DNA of 33,173 nucleotides from Rhodothermales bacterium (GTDB taxonomy: Bacteria; Bacteroidota; Rhodothermia; Rhodothermales; Bin80): positions 1-33,173 of the forward strand of contig JAJECV010000015.1 in NCBI GenBank assembly GCA_022821875.1, in the 5' to 3' direction. The number at the start of each line of letters is the position of its first letter. The stretch's first letter is position 1. The position numbers and the translations under genes were made by a program. Below are positions 25,045 to 32,261 of this stretch, one piece after another. Under the pieces are notes generated by a model. The model did not search any database, was not told the DNA's origin, and was given only the letters and a program-made list of their open reading frames with translations.

Positions 25045-25896
25045 TCAGGCAATGACATTGGCATGTTGCCGTAGGCGTTCTTTCGCAATCTTAATGTATT
25101 CTTCAGAAATATCAACCCCGATATACTGCCGGTTTTTGAGTAACGCCATCTTGCATGTTGTTCCTGATCCACACATAGGGTCAAAAACCAGATCTCCCTC
25201 GTTTGACCAGGATTCAATGTGATCTGCAGCAAGGGCTTCAGGGAAAACCGCAGGATGTTTAAATGCAATGCGGTCCGAGGTTGTCCCGTGCAGGCCGACT
25301 GCATAGGACCAAATGTTGGTCCGGGTCTTTTCCTTTTTGAGCTCCTTGAGGACCTTTCGGTTGATGGCATCCGCTCCCTTATTAGTGACTAACATCTCCA
25401 TACCATTGCGGACAGTTGGCTCTGTCAGAGGGTTGAAGGTTTTTGGAGTCCCCTTGCTGAGTACAAACATAAACTCGTAGCAATTGGTGTAGGCATTGCT
25501 TCGCATGAATGGCGTATTCTTTTTTCGGTAGATCATTACGTCATGAACATAGAACCCTGCTTCCTGGAAGTAAATCGCCTGTCTGAAACTGGACAATGTA
25601 CGGCCCTTCTTGATTCGGTCGCCCACCACCCATACCACAACCCCGCCTATCTTGGTCACGCGAAGCAGCCCCTCCGCAATCGCTTCAAAGTCAAATGCGT
25701 AGCCGTTGTAATTGCGCAGGTCATCATAAGGCGGTGAGGTAATGGTAAGGTCAACACTGTTTGCATCCATTTTCCGCATAAACTCTACGCAGTCAGAGAC
25801 ATATAATTTATTTACTGCAATTGATGTTGAAAGCACAGTTTGCCGGGCAGTGTCTGCAGAGGATGGATTTAATGGTTGTGTGGCCGTCGGCATCAT
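25045..25896 (-). CDS. beta-class DNA methyltransferase (N6-adenine or N4-cytosine)
   Basis: This is a site-specific amino-methyltransferase. From the ATG at 25896 it has 283 residues. Motif IV TSPPYDDL (53-60) lies N-terminal to motif I DPMCGSGTT (239-247) and VDISEEYIKIAKER, so this is the beta-class order, with the recognition region between them (about 120-210). The TSPPY form fits N4-cytosine or N6-adenine enzymes. No restriction partner is recognisable nearby. Its start codon overlaps the stop of a small upstream frame as TAATG (25898-25894), which suggests coupling. An in-frame extension to 26007 is unsupported. Confidence 0.92.
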   Translation of the reverse strand: MMPTATQPLNPSSADTARQTVLSTSIAVNKLYVSDCVEFMRKMDANSVDLTITSPPYDDLRNYNGYAFDFEAIAEGLLRVTKIGGVVVWVVGDRIKKGRTLSSFRQAIYFQEAGFYVHDVMIYRKKNTPFMRSNAYTNCYEFMFVLSKGTPKTFNPLTEPTVRNGMEMLVTNKGADAINRKVLKELKKEKTRTNIWSYAVGLHGTTSDRIAFKHPAVFPEALAADHIESWSNEGDLVFDPMCGSGTTCKMALLKNRQYIGVDISEEYIKIAKERLRQHANVIA

Positions 25897-26090
25897 TACG
25901 AAATTAGGATCGCATAGAAAAAAGGACTGTCGTGATTGGAACTGATCACTACAAATGGCCCTGCCAGATGACGCATAGTTTGTTGATATTCGCCTGTGCG
26001 CCTGCATAGGCGGTTAATCCGGTTCGCCCTTAAGATACGCCATTTTTCCCATTTACCCGTCTTGGGATCAGGATTGTATAGAGGAGTCAT
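25896..26090 (-). CDS. small hypothetical frame coupled to the methyltransferase
   Basis: An ATG at 26090 starts a 64-codon frame ending in TAA that overlaps the methyltransferase ATG (TAATG). Its product begins MTPLYNPDPKTGKWEKWRIL and continues NRINRLCRRTGEYQQTMR, a basic and plausible small protein of unknown family. The 5' end overlaps the last 23 bp of the ABC ATPase gene. The stop-start overlap and the otherwise empty gap support a real gene; a longer reading from 26156 is possible but overlaps more of the ATPase. It might be a regulator of the methyltransferase, which is inference. Confidence 0.4.
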   Translation of the reverse strand: MTPLYNPDPKTGKWEKWRILRANRINRLCRRTGEYQQTMRHLAGPFVVISSNHDSPFFYAILIS

Positions 26091-26892
26091 AGTGGATTGC
26101 GCATTCTCCACCTTCGGTGAATCGGACACGGCCATGCATTTTGAATACTCTGGCAAGCAACTCGTCGTTCATGATGCTGATGGGAGGGCCATAATCAATT
26201 TGCGCTCCCTGATTCAGGACAAGCAGGTAGTCAGAAAATTTTACTGCGAGTTCAAGATCGTGAAAGACGGTAAGAATGGATTTGCCTTTGCCGACTAGGT
26301 TCTTCAATAATTCAAGAAACTGGTACTGATGGCTGATATCTAGGTGAGCGGTAGGTTCGTCAAGCAGGAGCAGTGAGGAGTCCTGCAGGACAGCCTGCGC
26401 CAAATAGGCGCGTTGACGTTCTCCGCCACTGAGAGATTGGACGGAGCGCTTCGAAAAGCCGGAGAGTCTGATCTGTTCAAGTACCCTGCTGAGGGATTTC
26501 CGATCCTGGCGGGTAATCCCTTTCAGCAGTGATTTATGTGGCAATAATCCCAGCAGGACGAGTTCTTCCACTGTAAAATCAAAAGAAAGTACAGGAGCCT
26601 GCCGGACAAAGGACATTTTACGTGCCAATTCCCGTTTGGGCCATTCACAGACTTCTTTTTCTCCTAGCAGGATAGATCCTGTGTATGGCAAATAACCACA
26701 GATTGCACGGAGAAGTGTCGTCTTTCCACAACCGTTTGGCCCGACGAGGCCTGTAATCGTTCCAGGATATAGATTAAATTGAATGGAGTCCAGGATGGTC
26801 GTATCCTGAATTTGAACACCCAAACCACGAACGCCTAGCAGCGCATCTTGGGATTTGCGGGGAACATTGTTGTTTTCTTGCGTAACCTTCAC
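26068..26892 (-). CDS. ABC transporter ATPase, FecE/HmuV/BtuD type
   Basis: This is the ATP-binding subunit for metal-chelate uptake (siderophore, heme or cobalamin). The 274 residues contain Walker A GPNGCGKTTLL, Q-loop VRQAPVLSFDFT, signature LSGGERQRAYLAQAV, Walker B LLLLDEPTAHLD and the switch histidine in VFHDLELA. No permease or binding-protein gene is in the window. The start is a GTG at 26892; a TGA lies two codons upstream in frame, so no longer start is possible. It diverges from a lipoprotein gene with only 17 bp between the start codons, so promoters must lie inside one or both coding regions. Confidence 0.9.
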   Translation of the reverse strand: MKVTQENNNVPRKSQDALLGVRGLGVQIQDTTILDSIQFNLYPGTITGLVGPNGCGKTTLLRAICGYLPYTGSILLGEKEVCEWPKRELARKMSFVRQAPVLSFDFTVEELVLLGLLPHKSLLKGITRQDRKSLSRVLEQIRLSGFSKRSVQSLSGGERQRAYLAQAVLQDSSLLLLDEPTAHLDISHQYQFLELLKNLVGKGKSILTVFHDLELAVKFSDYLLVLNQGAQIDYGPPISIMNDELLARVFKMHGRVRFTEGGECAIHYDSSIQS

Positions 26893-26909
26893 GGATCAGG
26901 ACAAGGTTG

Positions 26910-27392
26910 ATGATATATTTTCGAACTGTATTAACGTTAACGATGATATGGGGACTCGGTGCCTGTGATGCCGGGGAGGAGCAGGATACCTTTGAGGATG
27001 AAGCATTTTCAGATCCGTCGGGATTCACACAGACGGGGAAGAATGGAGCCATCCAGTCCAGAGATGATGATGACTGGCGGATTTCTCCAATCTATATTGG
27101 ACGTGTCGTGATTGATCCGGCATTTCCCAATCCTGCTCCCCCAGGAGGATCTGTGGCAATACCAGTCCGCATTCGCTTATCGGATTCAGTTCAGGGAGGG
27201 CTGGAAGTCACCGGTTATGATCGTAATGAGATTCCGCGCAGATTAGACAGTATCCCGAATGCCAGTGAAACCGGATCGTATGTCTTCCGATTTATGCCGA
27301 ATGTGCTGGGAATCAAGGGACTGATTAGAGTATTTATTGTAGATACCCGGGGGCGGCTGGTATCCTACGGAGACATACAAATAGACGGGTAG
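26910..27392 (+). CDS. hypothetical lipoprotein with C-terminal beta domain
   Basis: The ATG at 26910 is preferred to the TTG at 26907. The 160-residue product has a signal sequence ending in lipobox GLGAC (Cys near residue 19). An acidic stretch follows (GEEQDTFEDEAFSDPSG), then a beta-sandwich-like region with IYIGRVVIDPAFPNPAPPGG, where FPNPA recurs in Bacteroidota-type secreted proteins, and GSYVFRFMPNVLGIKG. I do not recognise a named family. PAP2 phosphatase starts 12 bp later, so both likely share a transcript. Confidence 0.8.
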   Translation: MIYFRTVLTLTMIWGLGACDAGEEQDTFEDEAFSDPSGFTQTGKNGAIQSRDDDDWRISPIYIGRVVIDPAFPNPAPPGGSVAIPVRIRLSDSVQGGLEVTGYDRNEIPRRLDSIPNASETGSYVFRFMPNVLGIKGLIRVFIVDTRGRLVSYGDIQIDG

Positions 27393-27404
27393 CCCGGTGA
27401 CGAC

Positions 27405-28166
27405 ATGCGCTGGACGATTCTTTCGGGATTGATCTGTATACATGCCGTCTGTACGGTTGACGCGCAGTCTGCAGATCCTCTGCGATTTGTGCAGTGGACG
27501 GTTGGAGATATTGTTGCGGTTCCACAGGCAACCTTCACGGTGCGGACGGGATTGACGCTTGGAGTTGCGGCCGGTGGTATTCTGGCGGTATCATATTTTG
27601 ACCGCGGGCTTTCTGGCGAGGCGAAAAATTTTGCAGATTCAACGCCGAGGCGTATGCGCAGGATATTGCATGAGATGGGGAATGCCAACATTATCCGGCC
27701 GATGGCGGCGATTGTATTTGTGGGATCGTTAACCAGCGGTAAGCCCTATTTTCAGGATACAGCATTCACCTCTCTGGAGTCCATTGTACTGGCAAACTTG
27801 GTAACGAATGGGCTGAAACTTATCGTCGGACGTGCGAGGCCTCACGCGGATCTGGGCCCCAATTCTTTTCGGCCTTTTGGTGGAGATCGGTCCTTCCCTT
27901 CAGGGCATGCCACGACCGTATTTGCCTTCACCACTCCATGGCTTTTATATTATCCGGGCATCATGTCAGGGGCCCTTTTTATTCTGGGAATCGGGACGGC
28001 TGCAGCGAGGATGGCGGATGAGTATCACTGGTTCAGTGACGTGCTAGGCGGAGCATTGATTGGATTTGGGACGGGGTATCTGCTCTCCCGAAGGCATCAG
28101 CGCCTGACACGCGGGATGCAACTGGGGGTGAGCCGAAGCGGGATTTCTTTGAACTGGACGATTTAG
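27405..28166 (+). CDS. PAP2-superfamily phosphatase
   Basis: This is a membrane-associated acid phosphatase of the PAP2 family, acting on lipid phosphates such as phosphatidic acid or undecaprenyl pyrophosphate. The 253 residues begin with a signal segment (ILSGLICIHAVCTVDAQ). The three catalytic motifs are present: KLIVGRARPH, FPSGHATTVFAF and RMADEYHWFSDVLGG. Several hydrophobic helices surround them. The gene ends at 28166, only a few bases before the decayed sua5 fragment. This implies that PAP2 and sua5 were once tail-to-tail neighbours before the island arrived between them. Confidence 0.92.
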   Translation: MRWTILSGLICIHAVCTVDAQSADPLRFVQWTVGDIVAVPQATFTVRTGLTLGVAAGGILAVSYFDRGLSGEAKNFADSTPRRMRRILHEMGNANIIRPMAAIVFVGSLTSGKPYFQDTAFTSLESIVLANLVTNGLKLIVGRARPHADLGPNSFRPFGGDRSFPSGHATTVFAFTTPWLLYYPGIMSGALFILGIGTAAARMADEYHWFSDVLGGALIGFGTGYLLSRRHQRLTRGMQLGVSRSGISLNWTI

Positions 28167-28170
28167 TCAT

Positions 28171-28302
28171 GCATACAAGGATATCCGTTGCTGCATGCCA
28201 AAAATCCTGACTCGTTTACATTCTGGTTGTAAAATTTCGTGACCCCAAGCGGTCACAGTCGCAGAAAAGCTCAAATACACAGTGACCCTATTTCGCTCTA
28301 TG
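28171..28302 (-). pseudogene. decayed 3' end of sua5 (displaced copy)
   Basis: Read on the minus strand, one frame gives GHCVFELFCDCDRLGSRNF, matching GHCLFEFFRDCDRSGITKI of Sua5 in this window. A shifted frame gives DFWHAATDILVCMT, matching GLGHALMDRLVRAAR at the Sua5 C-terminus. The DNA aligns to 31020-31149 in the same orientation at roughly three-quarters identity by eye, with two or so single-base indels. Only about the last 45 codons are represented, and stops interrupt them. No upstream part of sua5 is present here. Confidence 0.75.
28171..28302 (+). repeat. island-flanking direct repeat, left copy
   Basis: Imperfect direct repeat of 31020-31149, about 2.85 kb apart. Shared blocks include ACAAGG, GCATG, TTCTGG, AGCGGTCACA, CAGTGACC and CTCTATG in the same order and spacing. 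The left edge abuts the PAP2 stop; past CTCTATG (28302) the similarity ends. Confidence 0.75.
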
Positions 28303-28365
28303 ATGTGTACAAGATATTCGGTTGGGGGAGGCCGCAGAAAGGACAGGAAGGTTTCGTATATTGGC

Positions 28366-28518
28366 ATGGATGAAATTGTTTTTGAAGGGCCGCAGGTATG
28401 TGGTGATTGCATTGTATACGAAGCAGAGATGGTACTGCATATGAATGAAAAACGAACGAAAGAGATCCTTGTGGCTTCAAAGACAAATCGCCAGATCATG
28501 TCATTGATTACTGAGTAG
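28366..28518 (+). CDS. small hypothetical frame before the AlbA_2 gene
   Basis: An ATG at 28366 gives 50 residues (MDEIVFEGPQVCGDC, then MNEKRTKEILVASKTNRQIM). A longer reading from 28282 starts inside the sua5 remnant and is less likely. It ends 9 bp before the AlbA_2 gene in the same direction, which fits a small first gene of the cassette. The CxxC is not enough to assign a zinc site. Family unknown; coding status uncertain. Confidence 0.4.
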   Translation: MDEIVFEGPQVCGDCIVYEAEMVLHMNEKRTKEILVASKTNRQIMSLITE

Positions 28519-28527
28519 TGAACTTAC

Positions 28528-29736
28528 ATGGAAAGATTATCTGATTCTGAGTTGGAGGATCTTTTAGACGACACGGAATCTGACCGGGTTGAAAGGAAAA
28601 GTTCATTTCGGGGAGATGCGCCCAAAAAAGCTCGGCAGGCCGTGTGTGCCTTCGCTAATGATCTTCCAAATCATCACCAGTCAGGCCTGTTATTTATCGG
28701 TGCAGAAGATGACGGTTCTCCATCCGGTGAGACCATCAGCGACGAACTTTTGCGGAATCTGGCGGATATGAAAACCGACGGCAATATCCTCCCATTGCCG
28801 GTACTTTCGGTAGAGAAGCGAATCCTTAAGGATGCCGAAATGGCCGTCGTGACGGTCATGCCTTCAGACATGCCGCCCGTTAAGTATAAGGGACGGATAT
28901 GGATTCGGACAGGCCCCCGGCGTTCTATTGCGAATGCTCAGGAGGAGCGAATTCTCAATGAAAAGAGGAGAAGCAGGAATTTGCCCTTTGATCTCAGTAC
29001 GATTCCAACGAGCAAGGTTTCAGATCTCTCGAAAACCATCTTTGAAAACGAATATCTTCCTGCTGCATTTGCAGAGGATGTACTGGAGGGGAATGAGAGA
29101 ACATATCCCGAGCGGCTGACATCGTGTAAATTTATAGCATCCCCCGAAAACGCGACTCCCACCCTGCTTGGCCTGCTGTCCATTGGTAAAACTCCACAGG
29201 ATTTTCTTCCGGGGGCCCGGATACAATTTCTGCGTATTGACGGCAGGGAGTTATACGAACCGGTGATAGACGAAGAGGATATACGCGGTGCTCTGGTTGA
29301 AATGCTGCGCCGTACGGAAGAGAAGTTGAAAGCTCATAATCGAACTGCAATAGATATTACGTCTGCACCGGTGCACACGGAAGAATCCCCTTATCCGCAT
29401 GTGGCGCTTCAACAAATTCTCTACAATGCCGTACTTCACAGAACCTACGAGAACACCAATGCGCCGGTGCGTGTCTATTGGTTTAATGATCGGATTGAGA
29501 TCAACAGTCCAGGTGGCCCTTACGGCAATGTTACAACGGAGAACTTCGGTAGTCCAGGGGTTACCGATTACCGCAATCCGAATCTATGTGACGTGCTGAA
29601 AACGTTCGGATTCGTTCAGGCATTCGGTCGCGGTATAGCTGCAGCAAGAATAGCGATGGTCAAAAATGGCAACCCCGAACCTGAATTTAAAGTGAACCAG
29701 AGTTCAGTTGTCTGTATACTGAGGGAGAAAACATGA
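28528..29736 (+). CDS. AlbA_2 (Schlafen-like) DNA/RNA-binding protein with HATPase_c_4 domain
   Basis: The 402-residue protein has the layout of COG2865-type proteins. The N-terminal AlbA_2 domain (about residues 15-130) shows ESDRVERKSSFRGD, a helix KKARQAVCAFAND, GLLFIGAEDDGSPSG and GRIWIRTGPRRSIANAQEE. The C-terminal HATPase_c_4-like domain (about 285-400) shows HVALQQILYNAVLHRTYE, NDRIEINSPGGPYG, RNPNLCDVLKTFGFVQAFG and GRGIAAARIAM. AlbA_2 binds nucleic acid and is related to Schlafen nucleases; the C-terminal fold is GHKL-like. The ParA-type gene starts within its stop (ATGA, 29733-29736), so the two are coupled. A role in phage defence or element control is inference from context. Confidence 0.85.
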   Translation: MERLSDSELEDLLDDTESDRVERKSSFRGDAPKKARQAVCAFANDLPNHHQSGLLFIGAEDDGSPSGETISDELLRNLADMKTDGNILPLPVLSVEKRILKDAEMAVVTVMPSDMPPVKYKGRIWIRTGPRRSIANAQEERILNEKRRSRNLPFDLSTIPTSKVSDLSKTIFENEYLPAAFAEDVLEGNERTYPERLTSCKFIASPENATPTLLGLLSIGKTPQDFLPGARIQFLRIDGRELYEPVIDEEDIRGALVEMLRRTEEKLKAHNRTAIDITSAPVHTEESPYPHVALQQILYNAVLHRTYENTNAPVRVYWFNDRIEINSPGGPYGNVTTENFGSPGVTDYRNPNLCDVLKTFGFVQAFGRGIAAARIAMVKNGNPEPEFKVNQSSVVCILREKT

Positions 29737-30764
29737 GAGCGTCTGCTCTGACATTCTTCAATAATAAAGGAGGAGTGGGAAAAACTTCCATGATTTATCA
29801 CTTAGCCTGGATGTTTGCCAGCCTGGAGAGGCGAGTGGTGATTTTTGATCTGGATCCACAGTCCAACCTGACTGCGGCATTCTTGAATGAAGATGAGATT
29901 GAGGCGGTCTGGAATCCGCAGGATGAAGCTTCCACAATTTATAACTGTGTGAACCCGCTGGCCGATGTTGGAGATATTGCAGAACCTGTACTCAAGAAGA
30001 TCACTCCCCATCTTTTCCTTCTTCCAGGTGACATCAGATTGTCAGACTATGAAAGCATTTTATCGGAAGCCTGGCCTAACAGCCTGGGAGACAGTAATCT
30101 TTATCGCCCTATGCGTATCCTGAGTTCGTTTTGGCAGGTCATGCAGATGGCGGCAGACGAAGTACAGGCGGAAATTATCCTGGTTGATATTGGGCCCAAT
30201 CTTGGTGCGATTAACCGGTCAATACTCATCGCTACAGACTATGTAGTCATACCTATGGGAGCAGACCTTTTTTCCCTGCAGGGACTGAAGAACCTTGGTC
30301 CGACATTAAGAAAATGGAAAAAGCAATGGCAAAAAAGATTAGAGAACTGGAGCGAAAGTGACACAGCGTCTTCATGGGAAAATTTTCACCTGCCCCGAGG
30401 AGAGATGCAGCCGATAGGATATTTATGCCAGCAGCATGGTGTACGATTAGACCGCCCCGTAAAAGCTTACGACAAATGGGTCAAGCGCATTCCAGAAGTC
30501 TATCGAAGATCTGTATTAGACGAAGATTCGAATGTTAACGGGAGGCTGGAAGAAAATCACTGCCTGGCGACTGTGAAACATTACCGAAGTCTGATTCCCA
30601 TGGCGCAAGAGCATCGCAAGCCTATTTTCAACCTGACTTCAGCGGATGGAGCCATCGGTTCCCATGCAAATGCTGTACAAGATGCCAGAGAAGATTTTAG
30701 GCAGCTTGCAATCAAAATCGCTTCAAAAATGGGCATCGAAATCGGAACAGACTTAGTTTCTTAA
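29733..30764 (+). CDS. ParA/MinD-family ATPase
   Basis: This is a deviant-Walker P-loop ATPase of 343 residues, longer than a plain ParA. NNKGGVGKTSM (10-20) carries the signature lysine; VVIFDLDPQSNLTAAF (36-51) is the A' box; and IILVDIGPNLGAINRS is Walker B. A second half (about 200-343) with WKKQWQKRLENW and SLIPMAQEHRKPIFNLTSADG extends the fold, as in ParA-like proteins of mobile elements. No ParB or centromere-like repeat is nearby. ATGA coupling to the AlbA_2 gene points to joint function. It could position, partition or switch the AlbA_2 partner; none of this is shown by the sequence. Confidence 0.88.
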   Translation: MRASALTFFNNKGGVGKTSMIYHLAWMFASLERRVVIFDLDPQSNLTAAFLNEDEIEAVWNPQDEASTIYNCVNPLADVGDIAEPVLKKITPHLFLLPGDIRLSDYESILSEAWPNSLGDSNLYRPMRILSSFWQVMQMAADEVQAEIILVDIGPNLGAINRSILIATDYVVIPMGADLFSLQGLKNLGPTLRKWKKQWQKRLENWSESDTASSWENFHLPRGEMQPIGYLCQQHGVRLDRPVKAYDKWVKRIPEVYRRSVLDEDSNVNGRLEENHCLATVKHYRSLIPMAQEHRKPIFNLTSADGAIGSHANAVQDAREDFRQLAIKIASKMGIEIGTDLVS

Positions 30765-30998
30765 TTCAGCATCGGAACATGGTTATGCAAAGGATGCCGG
30801 GGCGTTTTCCTGTTCATGGGGGCAGGGCGGGGCTGCAGTGGAGAGGATGGAAGATGGGATTATCGGTTTAGCAATGTATGGGTAGGTGCTGATTGGATTT
30901 TTGGTTCTACCGATACTGTTCCATGTAGCGTCATGCTCTTGCAAGGGCATCAATTCCCAATACGCGGGATGCCGGAGCAGACAGGAACGAAACATCTC

Positions 30999-31943
30999 TT
31001 ATCTGGATGATCTCGCTGCACGCACAAGGCGGTCCATCAGTGCATGTCCGAGTCCTGTCTCGGCGACCTTCTGGCAGTAAATTTTCGTGATCCCTGAGCG
31101 GTCACAATCACGAAAAAACTCAAAGAGGCAGTGACCATATTCCTCTATGTGACGGGGGGTCCTGCATTTTCCGAATACTGTCTCTGAGGCAGGCGAATCC
31201 AGTCCGATATATCCTTTGTCGTTCCCTGATTCCGCCTCTCCAGGATGGATTACAATTTGAATTTTTGCAGCGGGTGCATAGTGATTGTAGTGCATGCCGG
31301 GACTGCGAAATGCGTTCGGAGCATTGGATGAAAATTCCGGGATGGCAGTACGGAGATCTTCAATGCTGATTGCACCAGGCCGCAGGAGTGCGGGGAGTCT
31401 TTCGGTGCAGTCGACTACCGTTGATTCAAGACCGACGGCTGCCGGCGGTCCGCACAGGATACAATGTACACAATCCTTTAAGTCTTCTGCAGCCGACTGC
31501 CATGTGGTTGCGCTGGGACGCCCGCTGATGTTGGCAGACGGTGCAGCAACAGGAATGCGGGCAGACTTCAGGAATTGTCTGGTTACAGGCAGAGCAGGCA
31601 TTCGGACTGCAACGGTGTCTAAGCCGCCAGAAACAATCCTGGGGAGGGAGGGATGCCGAGGAAGAATGAGCGTCAATGGTCCAGGAAAAAAGGTTTCCAT
31701 CAGTTTCTCTGCTGTAGGCGTTATCCTGGAGGCCACGCGCAGAATATCTGCAGGCGATCCAAGATGAACAATCAGCGGGTTGGAGACCGGACGTTTTTTT
31801 GCCTGATAGATCCGTGCAACTGCTTTTTCATCCAGAGCATTGGCCCCGAGTCCGTAGACGGTTTCGGTAGGGAAAACAACTAGCTTTCCGCCACGTATAT
31901 AGGCCGCGGCCTTGATTGGATCTTTCGTGAAATGTGTGTCCAT
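30999..31943 (-). CDS. threonylcarbamoyl-AMP synthase, Sua5 type
   Basis: Sua5 makes threonylcarbamoyl-AMP from threonine, bicarbonate and ATP for t6A37 of tRNAs. The ATG at 31943 starts MDTHFTKDPIKAAAYIRGG and gives 314 residues. A longer frame from 32030 would run across tRNA-Phe and is rejected. The YrdC domain shows GGKLVVFPTETVYGLGANA, KKRPVSNPLIVHL, FFPGPLTLILPR and PSANISGRPSATTW. The linker RPGAISIEDL and SPGMHYNHYAPAAKI lead to the Sua5 C-terminal domain, which is short here. The last ~45 codons are duplicated as a decayed fragment at 28171-28302, consistent with this 3' end having been replaced by an integrating element. Confidence 0.93.
   Translation of the reverse strand: MDTHFTKDPIKAAAYIRGGKLVVFPTETVYGLGANALDEKAVARIYQAKKRPVSNPLIVHLGSPADILRVASRITPTAEKLMETFFPGPLTLILPRHPSLPRIVSGGLDTVAVRMPALPVTRQFLKSARIPVAAPSANISGRPSATTWQSAAEDLKDCVHCILCGPPAAVGLESTVVDCTERLPALLRPGAISIEDLRTAIPEFSSNAPNAFRSPGMHYNHYAPAAKIQIVIHPGEAESGNDKGYIGLDSPASETVFGKCRTPRHIEEYGHCLFEFFRDCDRSGITKIYCQKVAETGLGHALMDRLVRAARSSR
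31020..31149 (+). repeat. island-flanking direct repeat, right copy (inside sua5)
   Basis: This copy codes for the C-terminus of the intact sua5 on the minus strand (about from EEYGHCLFEFF to the last few codons). It matches 28171-28302 in the same orientation. Beyond CTCTATG (31149) the two diverge. Confidence 0.75.
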
Positions 31944-31957
31944 TGTGCTTGGTGGTG

Positions 31958-31985
31958 TTCGACTGAAACCAGATCCCCTCATAAT
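31958..31985 (+). promoter_or_regulatory. possible promoter of the tRNA-Phe/tRNA-Asp unit
   Basis: TTCGAC (31958-31963) and CATAAT (31980-31985), 16 bp apart, end 18 bp before the mature 5' end of tRNA-Phe. Match to the -35/-10 consensus is partial. It overlaps the region just upstream of the sua5 start on the other strand. Confidence 0.3.
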
Positions 31986-32003
31986 GGGTTTACGCGTTTT
32001 ATG

Positions 32004-32076
<73 letters not shown>

Positions 32077-32137
32077 CTGTAGAACCATTCGATATCTGTT
32101 TGGTAGAATCAATCAGATTTCTTAGTTTTACGCTGCC

Positions 32138-32212
32138 GGTCCGGTAGTTCAGTTTGGTTAGAATGCTGGCCTGTCACGCCAGAGGTCGCGGGTTCGAGTC
32201 CCGTCCGGACCG
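32138..32212 (+). tRNA. tRNA-Asp (GTC)
   Basis: A 75-nt cloverleaf. The acceptor GGTCCGG (32138-32144) pairs with CCGGACC (32205-32211). The D stem is GTTC/GAAT and the anticodon stem CTGGC/GCCAG with loop CTGTCAC, so the anticodon is GTC. The T stem is GCGGG/CCCGT with loop TTCGAGT. Discriminator G, as expected for tRNA-Asp; CCA is not encoded. It lies 61 bp after tRNA-Phe, probably in one transcript. Confidence 0.97.
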
Positions 32213-32219
32213 CATGCGA

Positions 32220-32251
32220 GGGGGATCTCATCACGAGATCCCCCTTTTTTT
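32220..32251 (+). terminator. intrinsic terminator of the tRNA unit
   Basis: A perfect 10-bp stem, GGGGGATCTC (32220-32229) with GAGATCCCCC (32235-32244), loop ATCAC, is followed by seven T. This is a strong rho-independent terminator just after tRNA-Asp. It also lies 10 bp beyond the stop of the convergent channel gene, though no T-run faces that strand. Confidence 0.93.
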
Positions 32252-32261
32252 GATTTCTGAA

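Larger units (their letters stand above)
28303..31019 (+). mobile_element. small genomic island at the 3' end of sua5
   Basis: The segment between the two sua5-end repeats carries a short frame, an AlbA_2/HATPase gene and a ParA-type ATPase gene, all on +, then about 234 bp (30765-30998) in which I see no convincing gene. Elements that integrate into the 3' end of a conserved gene usually restore it with their own copy and leave the old end displaced, which is the layout here. No integrase or transposase is present, so mobility is past or was supplied in trans. The boundaries are those of the repeats. Confidence 0.55.

Noticed and set aside
24894-25370. 158-codon frame on the minus strand overlapping the methyltransferase
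   Set aside because: It is an alternative reading of a well-supported methyltransferase gene and has no protein-like motifs of its own.
30765-30998. Short frames between the ParA-type gene and sua5 (for example 30783-30995 minus and 30816-31010 plus)
   Set aside because: They overlap each other on opposite strands, have no recognisable domains and no spacing or coupling to the cassette; I treat the stretch as non-coding.
11821-31943. Functional link between the PrrC-like nuclease and Sua5, since t6A sits next to the anticodon of the tRNA that PrrC is known to cut
   Set aside because: The genes are about 18 kb apart, Sua5 is a universal housekeeping enzyme, and nothing in the sequence ties them together.
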